Shown: positions 1 to 8,528 of the stretch, piece by piece
How the letters are laid out: the number at the start of each line of letters is the position of its first letter
Numbering within the stretch: position 1 is the stretch's first letter
Assembly: GCF_023896955.1 (NCBI RefSeq)
Contig: NZ_JAMHIW010000003.1
Location: 579,598-643,597, forward strand
Source of the DNA: Micromonospora sp. RHAY321
GTDB taxonomy: Bacteria > Actinomycetota > Actinomycetes > Mycobacteriales > Micromonosporaceae
Reading direction: 5' to 3'
Length of the DNA stretch: 64,000 nt
Translations under genes and position numbers: made by a program
Notes under the pieces: model-generated
The model's input: the letters and a program-made list of their open reading frames with translations, nothing else
Database searches by the model: none
What the model was told of the DNA's origin: nothing

Positions 1-55
1 CGGTGTCGGTGCGGGTGCCGGCCAGCGCGAGCCGGACCAGCGTCGCCGGCCTCAC
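1..55 (-). CDS. FtsX-like ABC permease, N-terminal fragment cut by window edge
   Basis: Only the first 18 codons are present; the gene runs off the left edge. The reading begins with GTG at 55 and gives V-R-P-A-T-L-V-R-L-A-L-A-G-T-R, the typical amphipathic start of actinobacterial FtsX/MacB-type permeases. It overlaps the stop of the upstream ATPase gene by four bases (GTGA), so the two are translationally coupled. The assignment to an FtsX-type permease is inference from this short peptide and from the ATPase class next to it. Confidence 0.6.
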   Translation of the reverse strand, partial: MRPATLVRLALAGTRTDT

Positions 56-753
56 CGGGAGCCGCCGGCCAGCGGCACGTCGAGCCCCAGGCCGGTGTGG
101 TCCACCAGACCGTCGCGCAGCACGATCTCCCGATCGGCGTACGCGGCGATCCGCGGTTCGTGGGTGACCAGCACGACGGCGGTGCGCTGCTCGCGGGCGA
201 GTCGGACCAGCTGGGTGAGCACCTGCTCACCGGTGAGCGTGTCCAGGGCGCCGGTCGGCTCGTCGGCGAAGAGCACCCGCGGCTCGGTGACCAGCGCCCG
301 CGCGGTGGCACACCGCTGCTGCTGACCGCCGGACATCTCGCCGGGCCGGAGGTCGGCCAGCTCGGCCACCCCGAACCGTTCCAGCCAGGTGAGCGCCGCC
401 GTCCGCGCCTCTCGCCGCCCCGTGCCGGCGAGGAGCAGGGGCAGGGCGACGTTCTCCGCCGCGGTCAGCTCGGCGACCAGTTGGCCGAACTGGAACAGCA
501 CCCCGAACTCGGTGCGCCGGAGCCGGGACCGGGCCGCCTCCGACAGGTGGTCGATGCGATGACCACGCCAGCTGACCTCGCCGGCGTCCGGGCGGAGGAT
601 CCCGGCCAGACAGTGCAGCAGAGTCGACTTGCCGCAGCCGCTCGGACCCGTGACGGCCACGATCTCGCCCTCGGTCACGTCGAGCGTCACGCCGCGCAGG
701 GCGGGCGTCGGGCCGTACGCCCGAACCACGCCGCGAGCCTGGAGTTGCGTCAC
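52..753 (-). CDS. ABC transporter ATP-binding protein (MacB/LolD type)
   Basis: A 233-residue nucleotide-binding subunit that would energise the FtsX-like permease encoded just downstream. Walker A GPSGCGKST is at residues 36-44, the Q-loop follows in FQFGQL, the signature is MSGGQQQR, Walker B is VLFADEPTGALD and the switch histidine lies in VTHE. This is the lipoprotein-release/macrolide-efflux class of ABC ATPases by its ADEPTGALD motif. The start is the GTG at 753, which overlaps the stop of the PadR gene by four bases (GTGA); the frame stays open upstream only because of high GC. Together with the PadR gene and the permease it forms a self-regulated efflux operon, substrate unknown. Confidence 0.93.
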   Translation of the reverse strand: MTQLQARGVVRAYGPTPALRGVTLDVTEGEIVAVTGPSGCGKSTLLHCLAGILRPDAGEVSWRGHRIDHLSEAARSRLRRTEFGVLFQFGQLVAELTAAENVALPLLLAGTGRREARTAALTWLERFGVAELADLRPGEMSGGQQQRCATARALVTEPRVLFADEPTGALDTLTGEQVLTQLVRLAREQRTAVVLVTHEPRIAAYADREIVLRDGLVDHTGLGLDVPLAGGSR

Positions 754-1286
754 GGGTGCACCTCCCGGTGCCAGTCGGCGACGCGGTCCAGGGTGGCGTG
801 CAGCCAGCGCAGGTCCGCGTCGAGGTGGGCGATCGCGAAGTCGGCCGCGACCACATCGCTGAGCGTGGCGGCCGGATCGGCCTTGACCGTGGTCAGCTCG
901 CGCAGCCGGGCGGTGTGCGCGGCGCGCTGGGCGATCAGGTAGGTGCGGGCCCGGTCGACGTCGGCGACCAGCAGCGCCACCACGACCTTGGTGAAGAGCG
1001 TGCTGGCCACGTACGGCATGGGTGGCTCCACCGTGGACAGCCACTGGTCGAGCGTCGCCCGCCCCTCGCCGGTCAGCGCGTACGCCGTGCGGTCCGGACC
1101 GGCGGCCCGGTCCTGCCCGGCGGCGGCCACCAGGCCGTCACGTTCGAGTCGCCCGAGGGTGGCGTAGACCTGCCCGAACGCCAGTGGCCGGGCTCGGGGC
1201 AGCCGCTCGTCGTGCGCACGCTTGAGCTCATAACCGTGCCGGCTGCCAGCGGCGAGCAACCCGAGCAGGACATGCGGCGTGGACAC
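750..1286 (-). CDS. PadR family transcriptional regulator
   Basis: A 178-residue PadR repressor with an N-terminal winged helix (STPHVLLGLLAAGSRHGYELKR, recognition part followed by the wing residues near LGRLERDGLV) and a C-terminal helical dimerisation domain. It heads the PadR-ATPase-permease operon and probably represses it until a ligand, perhaps the exported compound, is bound. I chose the GTG at 1286 because PadR proteins normally begin M-S-x-x-H-x-L-L; a second GTG at 1301 is in frame but lies inside the palindrome at 1295-1311. No clear Shine-Dalgarno precedes either start, so a leaderless mRNA is possible. Confidence 0.85.
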   Translation of the reverse strand: MSTPHVLLGLLAAGSRHGYELKRAHDERLPRARPLAFGQVYATLGRLERDGLVAAAGQDRAAGPDRTAYALTGEGRATLDQWLSTVEPPMPYVASTLFTKVVVALLVADVDRARTYLIAQRAAHTARLRELTTVKADPAATLSDVVAADFAIAHLDADLRWLHATLDRVADWHREVHP

Positions 1287-1294
1287 ACCGCAAC

Positions 1295-1311
1295 TATTCA
1301 CTCAGCGAATA
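1295..1311. promoter_or_regulatory. Candidate PadR operator (imperfect palindrome)
   Basis: The 17-base sequence TATTCACTCAGCGAATA is an inverted repeat with one mismatched pair around a central base. It sits immediately upstream of the chosen PadR start. PadR-ABC operons commonly carry such a palindrome over the -10 region; autoregulation is inference. Confidence 0.5.
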
Positions 1312-1332
1312 CCGCTGTCAACCACCGCAGCG

Positions 1333-1908
1333 TCAGCGCGTGGGCAGCCAGGTCGGGGGACGGCCGGTCTGGGCGAGGAGGTGGTCCAGGTCCGGCAGGT
1401 CGACGGAGGAGGTCGGCACCGGGTCGGCGAAGACGCCCATCCTGCGGGCGGTCGGCGCCAACCCCTCGACCAGCCCGCGCAGCTCCGCCACCGCCTCCGG
1501 AGCCGGCTCGTACGGCTGGCCGGTCGCGACGGCGAGGTCCCAGCCGTGCACTGTCAGGTCCAGCAGCGCCATGCCGCCGATGACGGTCTGCGGCATGCCC
1601 ATGCCCGGCGACACACCCTCCAGCGTGGACGGGTCCGACCAGGCGGCGACCAGGCGGCCGGTCTCCGCCTCGAACCGGTCCCGCCAGCCGTCGACCAGGT
1701 GGTCGGGCTTGTCGGCCCACTCCACCGACCGCTTCTCGGCCAGCGCCTGGAAGTTCACCACCACCTCGATCAGATGGTTGAGCAATTCCCGGACCGTGTA
1801 GTCGCGGCAGGGCGTGGGCAGGCCGAGCTGGTCGTCACCGATGCCACGCACCACGTCGACGGTTCGCGGCGCGGCAGCCGCGAGCAGATCGCTAGTCTGA
1901 GTTGCCAT
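1333..1908 (-). CDS. TIGR03086-type metal-binding protein (DinB/mycothiol maleylpyruvate isomerase-like)
   Basis: A 191-residue member of the DinB-like four-helix superfamily. The N-terminal helix leads into LPTPCRDYTVRELLNHLIE, which carries the first conserved His of the metal site, and the second motif GGMALLDLTVHGWDLAVATG carries the conserved H-x-W-D-L-A-x-A-T-G signature of the TIGR03086 group. Members of the wider family include mycothiol-dependent isomerases and S-transferases; the actual substrate here cannot be told from sequence. It is divergent from the AraC regulator at 1940, with 31 bases between the starts, so the regulator may control it. Confidence 0.85.
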   Translation of the reverse strand: MATQTSDLLAAAAPRTVDVVRGIGDDQLGLPTPCRDYTVRELLNHLIEVVVNFQALAEKRSVEWADKPDHLVDGWRDRFEAETGRLVAAWSDPSTLEGVSPGMGMPQTVIGGMALLDLTVHGWDLAVATGQPYEPAPEAVAELRGLVEGLAPTARRMGVFADPVPTSSVDLPDLDHLLAQTGRPPTWLPTR

Positions 1909-1939
1909 AGGGCCAGCGTATGAGGGTGGTCTTGAAAAA

Positions 1940-2737
1940 ATGCGACAGCAACCGCGTGGCGACAGCCGGGGAATCCTCGACCCGGGCCGGTTGCTGCGCG
2001 AGGTCCGCTTCCGCCGGCACCTGCCCGCCGAGTGGCTGCGACCGTGGGTCGAGCACTACTGGTTGATCGACTGGGCGTTGAGCGCGCCGTTCGAGCAGCG
2101 CGTCGTGCCGCACCCGGCGGTGAACGTGGTGTTCCGCCGCGACGGCGACGGGCCGGAGGCCGGCGAGGTGGCCGGAGTGGGCCGGGACCTCTTCCGGATC
2201 ACGCTGGCCGGCACCGGCCGGGTCTGCGGAGTCCAGTTCCGCCCCGGCGGCTTCCACCCGTTCTGGCGACGACCGGTCGCCGAGCTGACCGGCCGCCTGC
2301 TGCCGTTGCCCACCGGGCGGCTGACACCGCCCGACGCCGAGATGTGCACGGGCACCGACCATGAACGCCGTCGCGCGCTGGACGCCCTGCTCACCGCCTG
2401 GGCACCCGACGCCGACCCGGCGGTCGAGGAGGCCGTCGCGCTGGCCGAGGCCATCCGGACGGACCGGACGGTGCTGCGGGTCGACGACTTCGCCGCGCGC
2501 CACCACATCCCGGTCCGCCGGTTGCAACGGCTCTTCACCGAGTACGTGGGGGTCGGGCCGAAGTGGGTGATCCGCCGCTACCGGCTCCAGGAGGCCGTCG
2601 AACAGGCCGCCGGCGGGCCGCTGAACTGGGCGGGCCTCGCCGCCGACCTCGGTTACAGCGACCAGGCCCACCTGGTCCGCGACTTCACCGCCGTCGCCGG
2701 CGTGTCGCCCGCCGCGTACGCCCGATCGGTCCACTGA
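1940..2737 (+). CDS. AraC family transcriptional regulator
   Basis: A 265-residue regulator with an N-terminal ligand-type domain of the DUF6597 class (starting LREVRFRRHLPAEWLRPWVEHYWLID in pieces) and a C-terminal two-helix-turn-helix AraC domain; the first HTH is near HHIPVRRLQRLFTEYVGVGP and the second near AGLAADLGYSDQAHLVRDF, ending with the usual G-V-S-P-A-A-Y. It is transcribed divergently from the TIGR03086 gene and is the obvious candidate regulator of that gene and of itself. Confidence 0.9.
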   Translation: MRQQPRGDSRGILDPGRLLREVRFRRHLPAEWLRPWVEHYWLIDWALSAPFEQRVVPHPAVNVVFRRDGDGPEAGEVAGVGRDLFRITLAGTGRVCGVQFRPGGFHPFWRRPVAELTGRLLPLPTGRLTPPDAEMCTGTDHERRRALDALLTAWAPDADPAVEEAVALAEAIRTDRTVLRVDDFAARHHIPVRRLQRLFTEYVGVGPKWVIRRYRLQEAVEQAAGGPLNWAGLAADLGYSDQAHLVRDFTAVAGVSPAAYARSVH

Positions 2738-2770
2738 CGCGGGGCGGCCAGCCCAGCTTCGGGTGCCGGC

Positions 2771-4309
2771 TCAACGGCGACGCAGCACGACCACCGCGAC
2801 GTCGTCCTGAATCTCCGGTGGGGCCAGCTCCACCAGCAGCCGGGCGCAGAAGTCGTCCAGGTTCTCGTCCACCGTGCCGGACACCGCGGCGAGCGCGGCC
2901 AACCCCTCGTCGATCGTGGCGTCCCGACGCTCGATCAGCCCGTCGGTGTACAACACCAGCGTGGCCCCGGCCGGAAGCACGAACTCCAGGTCGGCGGGGC
3001 GGGGCGCGCGGACGCCGAGCAGCGGCGCCGAGTGCTGCACGAACTCCACCTTGCCGTCCAGGCTGAGCACCGGCGGCAGGTGACCGGCGCTGGCCAGCCG
3101 GACCCGCCCGGTCGGCGGATGCAGCAGCAGCACGCAGAGCGTGGCCAGCTCGTTCGGCAGCAGGGTCCGCATCAGCTCGTTGACCCGGTGCAGGATCTCG
3201 CCGGGCTGGTGCCCCTCGACCGCGTACGCCCGCACCGCGTGCCGTAGCTCGGCCATCACCGTCGCCGCGTGCAGCGAGTGGCCGGCGACGTCGCCGATCG
3301 CCATCAGCAGGTGCCCGTCGAGCATGACCAGCTCGTAGAAGTCGCCGCCCACCTCGGTCTGGGCGCTGGCCGGCTCGTAGCGCACCGCGAAGTCCAGCCC
3401 GGCCACCGTGGGCAGCCCGCGCGGGAGCAGGCTGCGCTGGAGGGTGACCGCGATCCGGTGCTCCTCGTCGAACGAGCGCTGCCCCTCCACCGCCGCCGCC
3501 ACCGCCTGGGCGAGCTGCACCAGCACCGGTGTCCGGGCGGTCTGGGTGGCGGTCGGGACCACCACGTACAGCGGGGCTCGGTCCTCCCGCAGCCGGGCGG
3601 CGGCCACCGTCACCGAGTCGCCCGCCGGCCACTCGATCAGCCCCCAGTCCGCCGGGTCCTCCACGCGCACGGTCGCGCCGGTCGGCACGCCGGTGTCGTC
3701 GACGACCCACGGCACCAGGGTCGCCTCGGCGCCCGGACCGGCGCAGATCCCGGCCAGGCAGTCGCCGTCGAACGTCTCGGCGACCACCGCCGCCGGGCTC
3801 TTGAAGATCTGTGCGGCACCCTCGGCGGCGGCCTCCAGCAGCCGGGCGAAGGTCGGCGCGGCGTGCACCGCCACTGTCGTGTCGGCCAGCACGAGCAGCC
3901 GCTCGGCGAGCAGCTCGGCGCGCTGCCGGGCCTGGTAGTAGCGCAGCACCGCCCGGGTGGTGGCGATCAGCTCTTCCGGCTCGATCGGCTCGGTCAGGTA
4001 GGCGTCCGCACCCCGGGTCAGCCCCTGGGCGCGGTCGGCCACGTCCACGGCGTGCGCCGAAACGTGGATCACCGGCATCGCCGGATGCGCCTCCTTGATC
4101 CGTTCGCAGACCTCGTAGCCGCTCAGGTCGGGCAGCCGGACGTCGAGCACCACCAGGTCGACGCGGTCCACCTCGACCCGGGCCAGGGCCTCGGCGCCGT
4201 TCTCGGCCTCCAGGACGGTGAACCCGGCCCGGGTCAGCCAGCTGACCAGCAGGTAGCGCTTGGTACGACTGTCATCGACCACCAGGACGGTCGCCGGCCC
4301 GCCGTCCAC
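2771..4309 (-). CDS. Response regulator fused to PP2C/SpoIIE-type phosphatase (RsbU/RsbP-like)
   Basis: A 512-residue fusion. Residues 6-120 are a CheY-like receiver with the acidic pair near D12-D13 and the phosphoacceptor D56 in VVLDVRLPD; residues about 145-290 look like a degenerate GAF sensor; residues about 300-512 are a PPM/SpoIIE serine phosphatase with VGGDFYE, AIGDVAGHS and LYTDGLIE metal motifs. Such proteins dephosphorylate STAS anti-anti-sigma factors when the receiver is phosphorylated. It is the last gene of the stressosome operon; one base separates its GTG start from the stop of the sensor kinase gene, which is its likely phosphodonor. Confidence 0.93.
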   Translation of the reverse strand: MDGGPATVLVVDDSRTKRYLLVSWLTRAGFTVLEAENGAEALARVEVDRVDLVVLDVRLPDLSGYEVCERIKEAHPAMPVIHVSAHAVDVADRAQGLTRGADAYLTEPIEPEELIATTRAVLRYYQARQRAELLAERLLVLADTTVAVHAAPTFARLLEAAAEGAAQIFKSPAAVVAETFDGDCLAGICAGPGAEATLVPWVVDDTGVPTGATVRVEDPADWGLIEWPAGDSVTVAAARLREDRAPLYVVVPTATQTARTPVLVQLAQAVAAAVEGQRSFDEEHRIAVTLQRSLLPRGLPTVAGLDFAVRYEPASAQTEVGGDFYELVMLDGHLLMAIGDVAGHSLHAATVMAELRHAVRAYAVEGHQPGEILHRVNELMRTLLPNELATLCVLLLHPPTGRVRLASAGHLPPVLSLDGKVEFVQHSAPLLGVRAPRPADLEFVLPAGATLVLYTDGLIERRDATIDEGLAALAAVSGTVDENLDDFCARLLVELAPPEIQDDVAVVVLRRR

Positions 4310-4310
4310 G

Positions 4311-5672
4311 TCACGCTCCGCCCACGGGCAGGGAAACGGTGAAGGTGCTGCCCCGGCCGGGCTCGCTGGTCAGCTCCAGTGTCCCGCCGAGCAGCATCAC
4401 CAGACGTCGGGCGTACGGCAGGCCGAGCCCCGTGCCACCGACCCGGGTCGCCCCCGGCACCTGGTAGAACTCCTCGAAGATCCGGTCGTGCAGCTCCGGG
4501 GCGATGCCGGGGCCGGTGTCGATGACCGAGAAGTTCCACCGGTCGTCGCTCTGCCGGGCCCGCAGCCGCACCTCGCCGCGCTCGGTGAACTTCAGCCCGT
4601 TGTGCAGCAGGTTGCGCAGCACCTGGCCGAGCAGCACCTCGTCGGTACGCAGCACGGCCGGCGCGGGCGGCTCCTCCACCACCAGCTCCACCCCGGGCCG
4701 GGTGGCCAGCGCGCGCAGCGTGCCACGCAGTTGACCGAAGAGCGGGCGCAGGTCCACCTCCGCCCAGTCCGGCTCGATCCGGCCGGACTCCGCCTTGGCG
4801 AGGTCCAGCAGCTCGTTGACCAGCCCGAGCAGGTCCGCCGCCGAGGACCGGATCAGATCGACCTGGCGGGCCTGCTCGGTGGTGAGCGGGTCGGAGGCGG
4901 AGTCGGCGAGCAGACGCCCCAACCCGATGATCGCGGTCACCGGGGCGCGCAGCTCGTGGCTCACGTTGGCCAGGAACCGACTCTTGGACTCGCTCGCCGC
5001 GCGCAGCTGGGCCGACTTCTCGTCCAGCTCGGCGTAGAGGGCGACCACACCCCGGTTGGTCTCCTCCAGCTCCTCGGTGAGCTGGTTGTAGAGCGCCAGC
5101 ACGCCCCGGTTGGTCTCGGCGAGCTCCTCGTTCAGCACGGCCAGCTCGTCGCGCTGGCTGCGCACCTCGTCGAGCGCCGCGATGAGCTGCCCGTTCTGGA
5201 CGGTCAGCTCATCAAGGGCGCTGGACGGCGCGGTACGGCCGAGTTCGGCACGGAACTCGGCGAGCCGCTCCGGGGTCGGCGTCGGCGCGTTGGCCGGAAC
5301 TCGTCGGGACATCCTCACGACCGTAACCCCCTGGACGGTCGACACGCTCAAGGTGTCGACCAGTCGGGACACGGCGCCGGACTGCGGCTCGAACCGGCCG
5401 TCGGGCAGCGGGGCCACCGGGGCCAGGTCGGCGCGGAGGTGGAAGCGGCCGTCGACGCCCGCGTCGATGTGGAAGGAGACGTCCGCGCCTCCGACCATCC
5501 GCAGCAGGTCCCGGGCCACCTCGCTGAGAGCGGTGGCGATCCGGACCTGGTCCTGGTGTTCCAGGCCGACCACGGCGGCCACCTCGCGGCCGCGCTGGCG
5601 GATCACGAAGATGTCCTGCTCGACCCGCAGCGCCATCTGCAGCAGCGGCAGCCCGGCCGGCTCCTCGGTCAT
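4311..5672 (-). CDS. Hybrid sensor histidine kinase with RsbT-like N-terminal domain
   Basis: A 453-residue cytosolic kinase without membrane segments. Residues 1-115 resemble the RsbT/RsbW-type ATPase fold but without clear ATP motifs; residues about 155-230 are a coiled coil with an internal repeat (ETNRGVLALYNQL, ETNRGVVALYAEL); HisKA carries the phosphoacceptor H239 in FLANVSHEL; the HATPase domain has NLLHNGLKFT, DTGPGI and GTGLGL. Its ATG overlaps the previous gene's stop by four bases (ATGA). It probably phosphorylates the receiver domain of the phosphatase encoded next and so links a two-component signal to the partner-switching cascade. Confidence 0.92.
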   Translation of the reverse strand: MTEEPAGLPLLQMALRVEQDIFVIRQRGREVAAVVGLEHQDQVRIATALSEVARDLLRMVGGADVSFHIDAGVDGRFHLRADLAPVAPLPDGRFEPQSGAVSRLVDTLSVSTVQGVTVVRMSRRVPANAPTPTPERLAEFRAELGRTAPSSALDELTVQNGQLIAALDEVRSQRDELAVLNEELAETNRGVLALYNQLTEELEETNRGVVALYAELDEKSAQLRAASESKSRFLANVSHELRAPVTAIIGLGRLLADSASDPLTTEQARQVDLIRSSAADLLGLVNELLDLAKAESGRIEPDWAEVDLRPLFGQLRGTLRALATRPGVELVVEEPPAPAVLRTDEVLLGQVLRNLLHNGLKFTERGEVRLRARQSDDRWNFSVIDTGPGIAPELHDRIFEEFYQVPGATRVGGTGLGLPYARRLVMLLGGTLELTSEPGRGSTFTVSLPVGGA

Positions 5673-6682
5673 GCCCAGGACCTCGCGACCAGCACGCAGG
5701 CGTCGTCGCGCCGGACCCCGGCGTCGCGCAGCAGGGTCGCGGCCATCACCAGCGGGGATCGCTCCGCCAGGCCCGGGTAGTCGGTCAACCGCCAGCGGTC
5801 GACCACTCCGTCGCTGTGCATCACGAGCCGGGCGCCCGGAGCGAAGGGATAGTCGTACTCCCGGACCGCCGGCCGCTGGTGCCCCGCGATGCCGGGCAGC
5901 GACACCAGCCCTCGGCGCTGACCGTCACCCTCGACGATCACGCCGGCGATGTTGCCCAGCCCGGCGTAGCGCAGCATGCCGTCGGCGGGCGCCAGCTCGG
6001 CCACCGCCAGGGCCGCCCCGCGGGTGTACGACATGGCCCGGTGCAGGTGGCTCACCACCGCTGCGGGCGGGGTGGCCGGGGCGTCGCGGAACGCGGCGAG
6101 CGCCGCCTCGGTGGCGGCTGCGGCCAGCGGGCCGTGCCCCAGGCCGTCGCTGACCAGCACCTGGTGCCGCCCGTCGGCGACCCGGACGGCGTACCCGTCA
6201 CCGCTGACCGTCTCGCCGGCCAGCGGCCGGGTCAGGGCGCCGGCCCAGGACGGCCGGGCGGGCTCGGCCGGCCAGACCTGCACGGCGAGGACGCTGCCCC
6301 GACCGGGCAGCGAGTACGCGTCGAACCAGCTGGCCTGTCGGACGATGGCACCCAGGCCGATCCCGAGCGTGCCCGTGGTGGAGTGCCCGTCCTGCGACGA
6401 GACGGTCAGGTCGGCCATGCCGGGCCCGGAGTCGATCGCCACCAGCTCCACGCCCGCCTCACCGGCCCGGCGTACCGGCCGGAGCAGCAGGACGCCCTCG
6501 TCGGCGTGCTTGACCAGGTTGCTGGTCAGCTCGGCGGCGACGATCGCCAGGTCGGCGATGCGCGACTGGCCCAGCTGAATCTGCTCGCCGAGTCGCTCGG
6601 CGGCACGCCGGACGGCGCTGGCCGCGCTGCCGGCCTCCACCCGGAACCAGATGCCACTGTCGGTGACCGCGTCGCCGTTCAC
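5669..6682 (-). CDS. ATP-binding SpoIIE family protein phosphatase (RsbT-like domain + RsbX-like phosphatase)
   Basis: A 337-residue two-domain protein. The N-terminal half is a GHKL ATPase of the anti-sigma-kinase class (ELTSNLVKHAD, IDSGPGMADL, GTLGIGLGA), the C-terminal half a PPM/SpoIIE-type phosphatase resembling RsbX (VSDGLGHGPLA, MHSDGVVDRW). In stressosome operons RsbX-like phosphatases reset phosphorylated RsbS and RsbR. The start used here is the GTG at 6682, which overlaps the rsbT stop by four bases (GTGA); a GTG three codons upstream is also possible. The second gene overlap, ATGA into the kinase gene, makes this a fully coupled operon. Confidence 0.92.
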   Translation of the reverse strand: MNGDAVTDSGIWFRVEAGSAASAVRRAAERLGEQIQLGQSRIADLAIVAAELTSNLVKHADEGVLLLRPVRRAGEAGVELVAIDSGPGMADLTVSSQDGHSTTGTLGIGLGAIVRQASWFDAYSLPGRGSVLAVQVWPAEPARPSWAGALTRPLAGETVSGDGYAVRVADGRHQVLVSDGLGHGPLAAAATEAALAAFRDAPATPPAAVVSHLHRAMSYTRGAALAVAELAPADGMLRYAGLGNIAGVIVEGDGQRRGLVSLPGIAGHQRPAVREYDYPFAPGARLVMHSDGVVDRWRLTDYPGLAERSPLVMAATLLRDAGVRRDDACVLVARSWA

Positions 6683-7095
6683 CGGGACCACTTGGTGACC
6701 GTGATACGCGTGCCGGTCTCCGCCGACGTCTCGATCTCGAATTCGTCGACCAGTCGCCGGGCCCCGCTGAGCCCGAGGCCCATCCCGCTGCCGGTGGTGT
6801 AGCCGTCGGTGAAGGCCAGGTCGAGGTCGGGGATGCCGGGCCCGGAGTCGGCGAAGACGATGCGCACGCCCCGGCGCCGCCCGTTGTCCACGGTCGTCAC
6901 CTCCACCGAGCCGCCGCCGCCGTACACGAGGGTGTTGCGGGCCAGCTCGCTCGCCGCGGTGACCACCTTGGTCTGGTCGACCAGGGAGAGCTTGACGGCC
7001 ACCGCCACGCCACGAACCAACTGGCGGACGCGCACCACGTCCTCGTCACTCCGGATCGCCTGCGCCTGCGGGCCCAGGTCGACGCCCGCGGTCAC
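6679..7095 (-). CDS. rsbT: RsbT-type serine kinase / switch protein
   Basis: A 138-residue GHKL serine kinase. The N-box is in ASELARNTLVYG, the G1 box in FADSGPGIPDL and the G2 region in TGSGMGLGLSGARRLVDEF. In the characterised Bacillus system RsbT phosphorylates RsbS and RsbR in the stressosome and, once released, activates the RsbU phosphatase. Here it overlaps rsbS by four bases and is followed by the phosphatase and kinase genes that would be its downstream partners. Confidence 0.95.
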   Translation of the reverse strand: MTAGVDLGPQAQAIRSDEDVVRVRQLVRGVAVAVKLSLVDQTKVVTAASELARNTLVYGGGGSVEVTTVDNGRRRGVRIVFADSGPGIPDLDLAFTDGYTTGSGMGLGLSGARRLVDEFEIETSAETGTRITVTKWSR

Positions 7096-7502
7096 GGCGT
7101 GGCCGTCTCGGCGTCCGGATCATCGTCGAGCTGGTACTCGAGCTCGTCGGCGCGGGCCGCCGCGATCAGTTCCATGCCGCGCTCGACGTTCAGGGCGGTA
7201 CGGATTCCGTTCAGCGACAGCCCCAGTTCGACCAGGGTGATGGCGACGGCGGGGCGCATCCCGACCACCACCGTCTCGGCGTCGAGCACCTTGGAGATCG
7301 ACGCGATGGTGGAGAGCATCCGCCCGACGAAGGAGTCGACGATGTCCAGCGCGGTGATGTCGATGATGACGCCGTGGCAGCCGGTGACGACGATCCGCTC
7401 GGCGAGGTCCTCCTGGAGCGCGACGGCGGTCTGGTCGGACATGTCGAGCTGGATGGAGACGAGCAGGATGTCACCGATCTTGAGGATCGGAACCCGTTCC
7501 AT
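7092..7502 (-). CDS. rsbS: RsbS-type STAS scaffold protein
   Basis: A 136-residue single STAS domain protein (MERVPILKIGDILLVSIQL at the N-terminus). The motif DIVDSFVGRML contains the serine equivalent to Ser59 of Bacillus RsbS, the site phosphorylated by RsbT. With RsbR it forms the stressosome core that sequesters RsbT. The C-terminal 25 residues are acidic and specific to this protein. Its ATG shares one base with the rsbR stop codon (TGATG). Confidence 0.95.
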   Translation of the reverse strand: MERVPILKIGDILLVSIQLDMSDQTAVALQEDLAERIVVTGCHGVIIDITALDIVDSFVGRMLSTIASISKVLDAETVVVGMRPAVAITLVELGLSLNGIRTALNVERGMELIAAARADELEYQLDDDPDAETATP

Positions 7503-8362
7503 CAGGCGTCCCGGCGTGGCTGTCGACGGGTGCTCTCCACGCCGGTCAGCCGCAGCACGTGGCGCAGCGCGTCGGCGAGGCTCGCCTTGGTGGCGATGTC
7601 ACCGAACTCGATGCCGAGCGCGACGATGGTCTGCGCGATCTGCGGGCGGATGCCGGAGATGATGCAGTCGGCACCCATCAGCCGGGCGGCCACCACGGTC
7701 TTCAGGATGTGCTGGGCGACCTGGGTGTCCACCGCCGGTACGCCGGTGATGTCGATGATCGCGTACGGGGAGCTGGTGTCGACCAGGGTCTGCAGCAGCC
7801 GCTCCATCACGACCTGGGCCCGGGCCGAGTCCAGGGTGCCGACCAGCGGGACGGCGACCACGCCCTCCCAGAGCTTGACCACCGGCGTGGAGAGTTCGAG
7901 CAGCTGCTCGGCCTGGTCGGCGATCAGGCTCTCCCGGGTGCGGACGAAGCTCTCGAAGGTGAACAGACCCATCTCGTCGACCAGCCCGGAGAACGCGACG
8001 TAGTCGCGCAGGGCGTTGTCGCCGCCGGCCTCCTGCACCAGCTCGACCAGCACGTCCTTCAGCGCGAAGATGCTGATCGCGGTCTCGGTGGCGGAGAAGC
8101 CCTGCCGGGCCCGGCCACGGGACAGCTCGGACAGCGTGGCGCGCAGCTCGGCGGCGGTGTCGGCGGACAGGTCGATGGCGCCCTGCTGGCCGGTGTCGAC
8201 GATGGCCTGGTGCAGGTCCTGGACCTGCCGGCGCAGCTCCGCCTGACTCAGTCGGCCGCGCAACGAACCGGCGACGGTTTCCGTCCATCGGTGCGTGACC
8301 CGCTCGGCCTGCCCGCTCAGCAGCGCGGCGAGTCGACCGCTTTCCTCGGCGCTCAACGCCAT
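7502..8362 (-). CDS. rsbR: RsbR-type stressosome sensor (RsbRD_N-like + STAS)
   Basis: A 286-residue protein with a helical N-terminal sensor half (residues about 10-150, the RsbRD_N-like fold seen in non-haem RsbR paralogues) and a C-terminal STAS domain whose VPAVDTQVAQHIL motif includes the threonine equivalent to Thr171 of Bacillus RsbR. It is first in the six-gene operon. The start chosen is the ATG at 8362 (MALSAEESGRL), preceded by a GAGGGGG run about 10 bases upstream; the frame is open further upstream but without family similarity. Confidence 0.93.
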   Translation of the reverse strand: MALSAEESGRLAALLSGQAERVTHRWTETVAGSLRGRLSQAELRRQVQDLHQAIVDTGQQGAIDLSADTAAELRATLSELSRGRARQGFSATETAISIFALKDVLVELVQEAGGDNALRDYVAFSGLVDEMGLFTFESFVRTRESLIADQAEQLLELSTPVVKLWEGVVAVPLVGTLDSARAQVVMERLLQTLVDTSSPYAIIDITGVPAVDTQVAQHILKTVVAARLMGADCIISGIRPQIAQTIVALGIEFGDIATKASLADALRHVLRLTGVESTRRQPRRDA

Positions 8363-8528
8363 TGCGAAAACCCCCTCGACCTGGAACGGGGCGGACTCTA
8401 TCACCGGGGGCTGATCAACTACTTGCCCCGTAGCAACGGAATGATGATGACCACCGGATCCCGGCTCCCGTTCTGCGTTCGACCCCGTTCGTGGGATACC
8501 GTTCCCCCGATAACAGGAGGTCTGGCGA

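Noticed and set aside
754..1044. N-terminal extension of the first ABC ATPase
   Set aside because: The extra residues are PadR gene sequence in another frame; the GTGA overlap at 753 fits the start.
8461..8528. Sigma-B type promoter (GTT…GGGATA) before the RsbV-like gene
   Set aside because: GGGATA is present at 8493-8498 but no GTTT-like -35 element has a suitable spacing; support is too weak.
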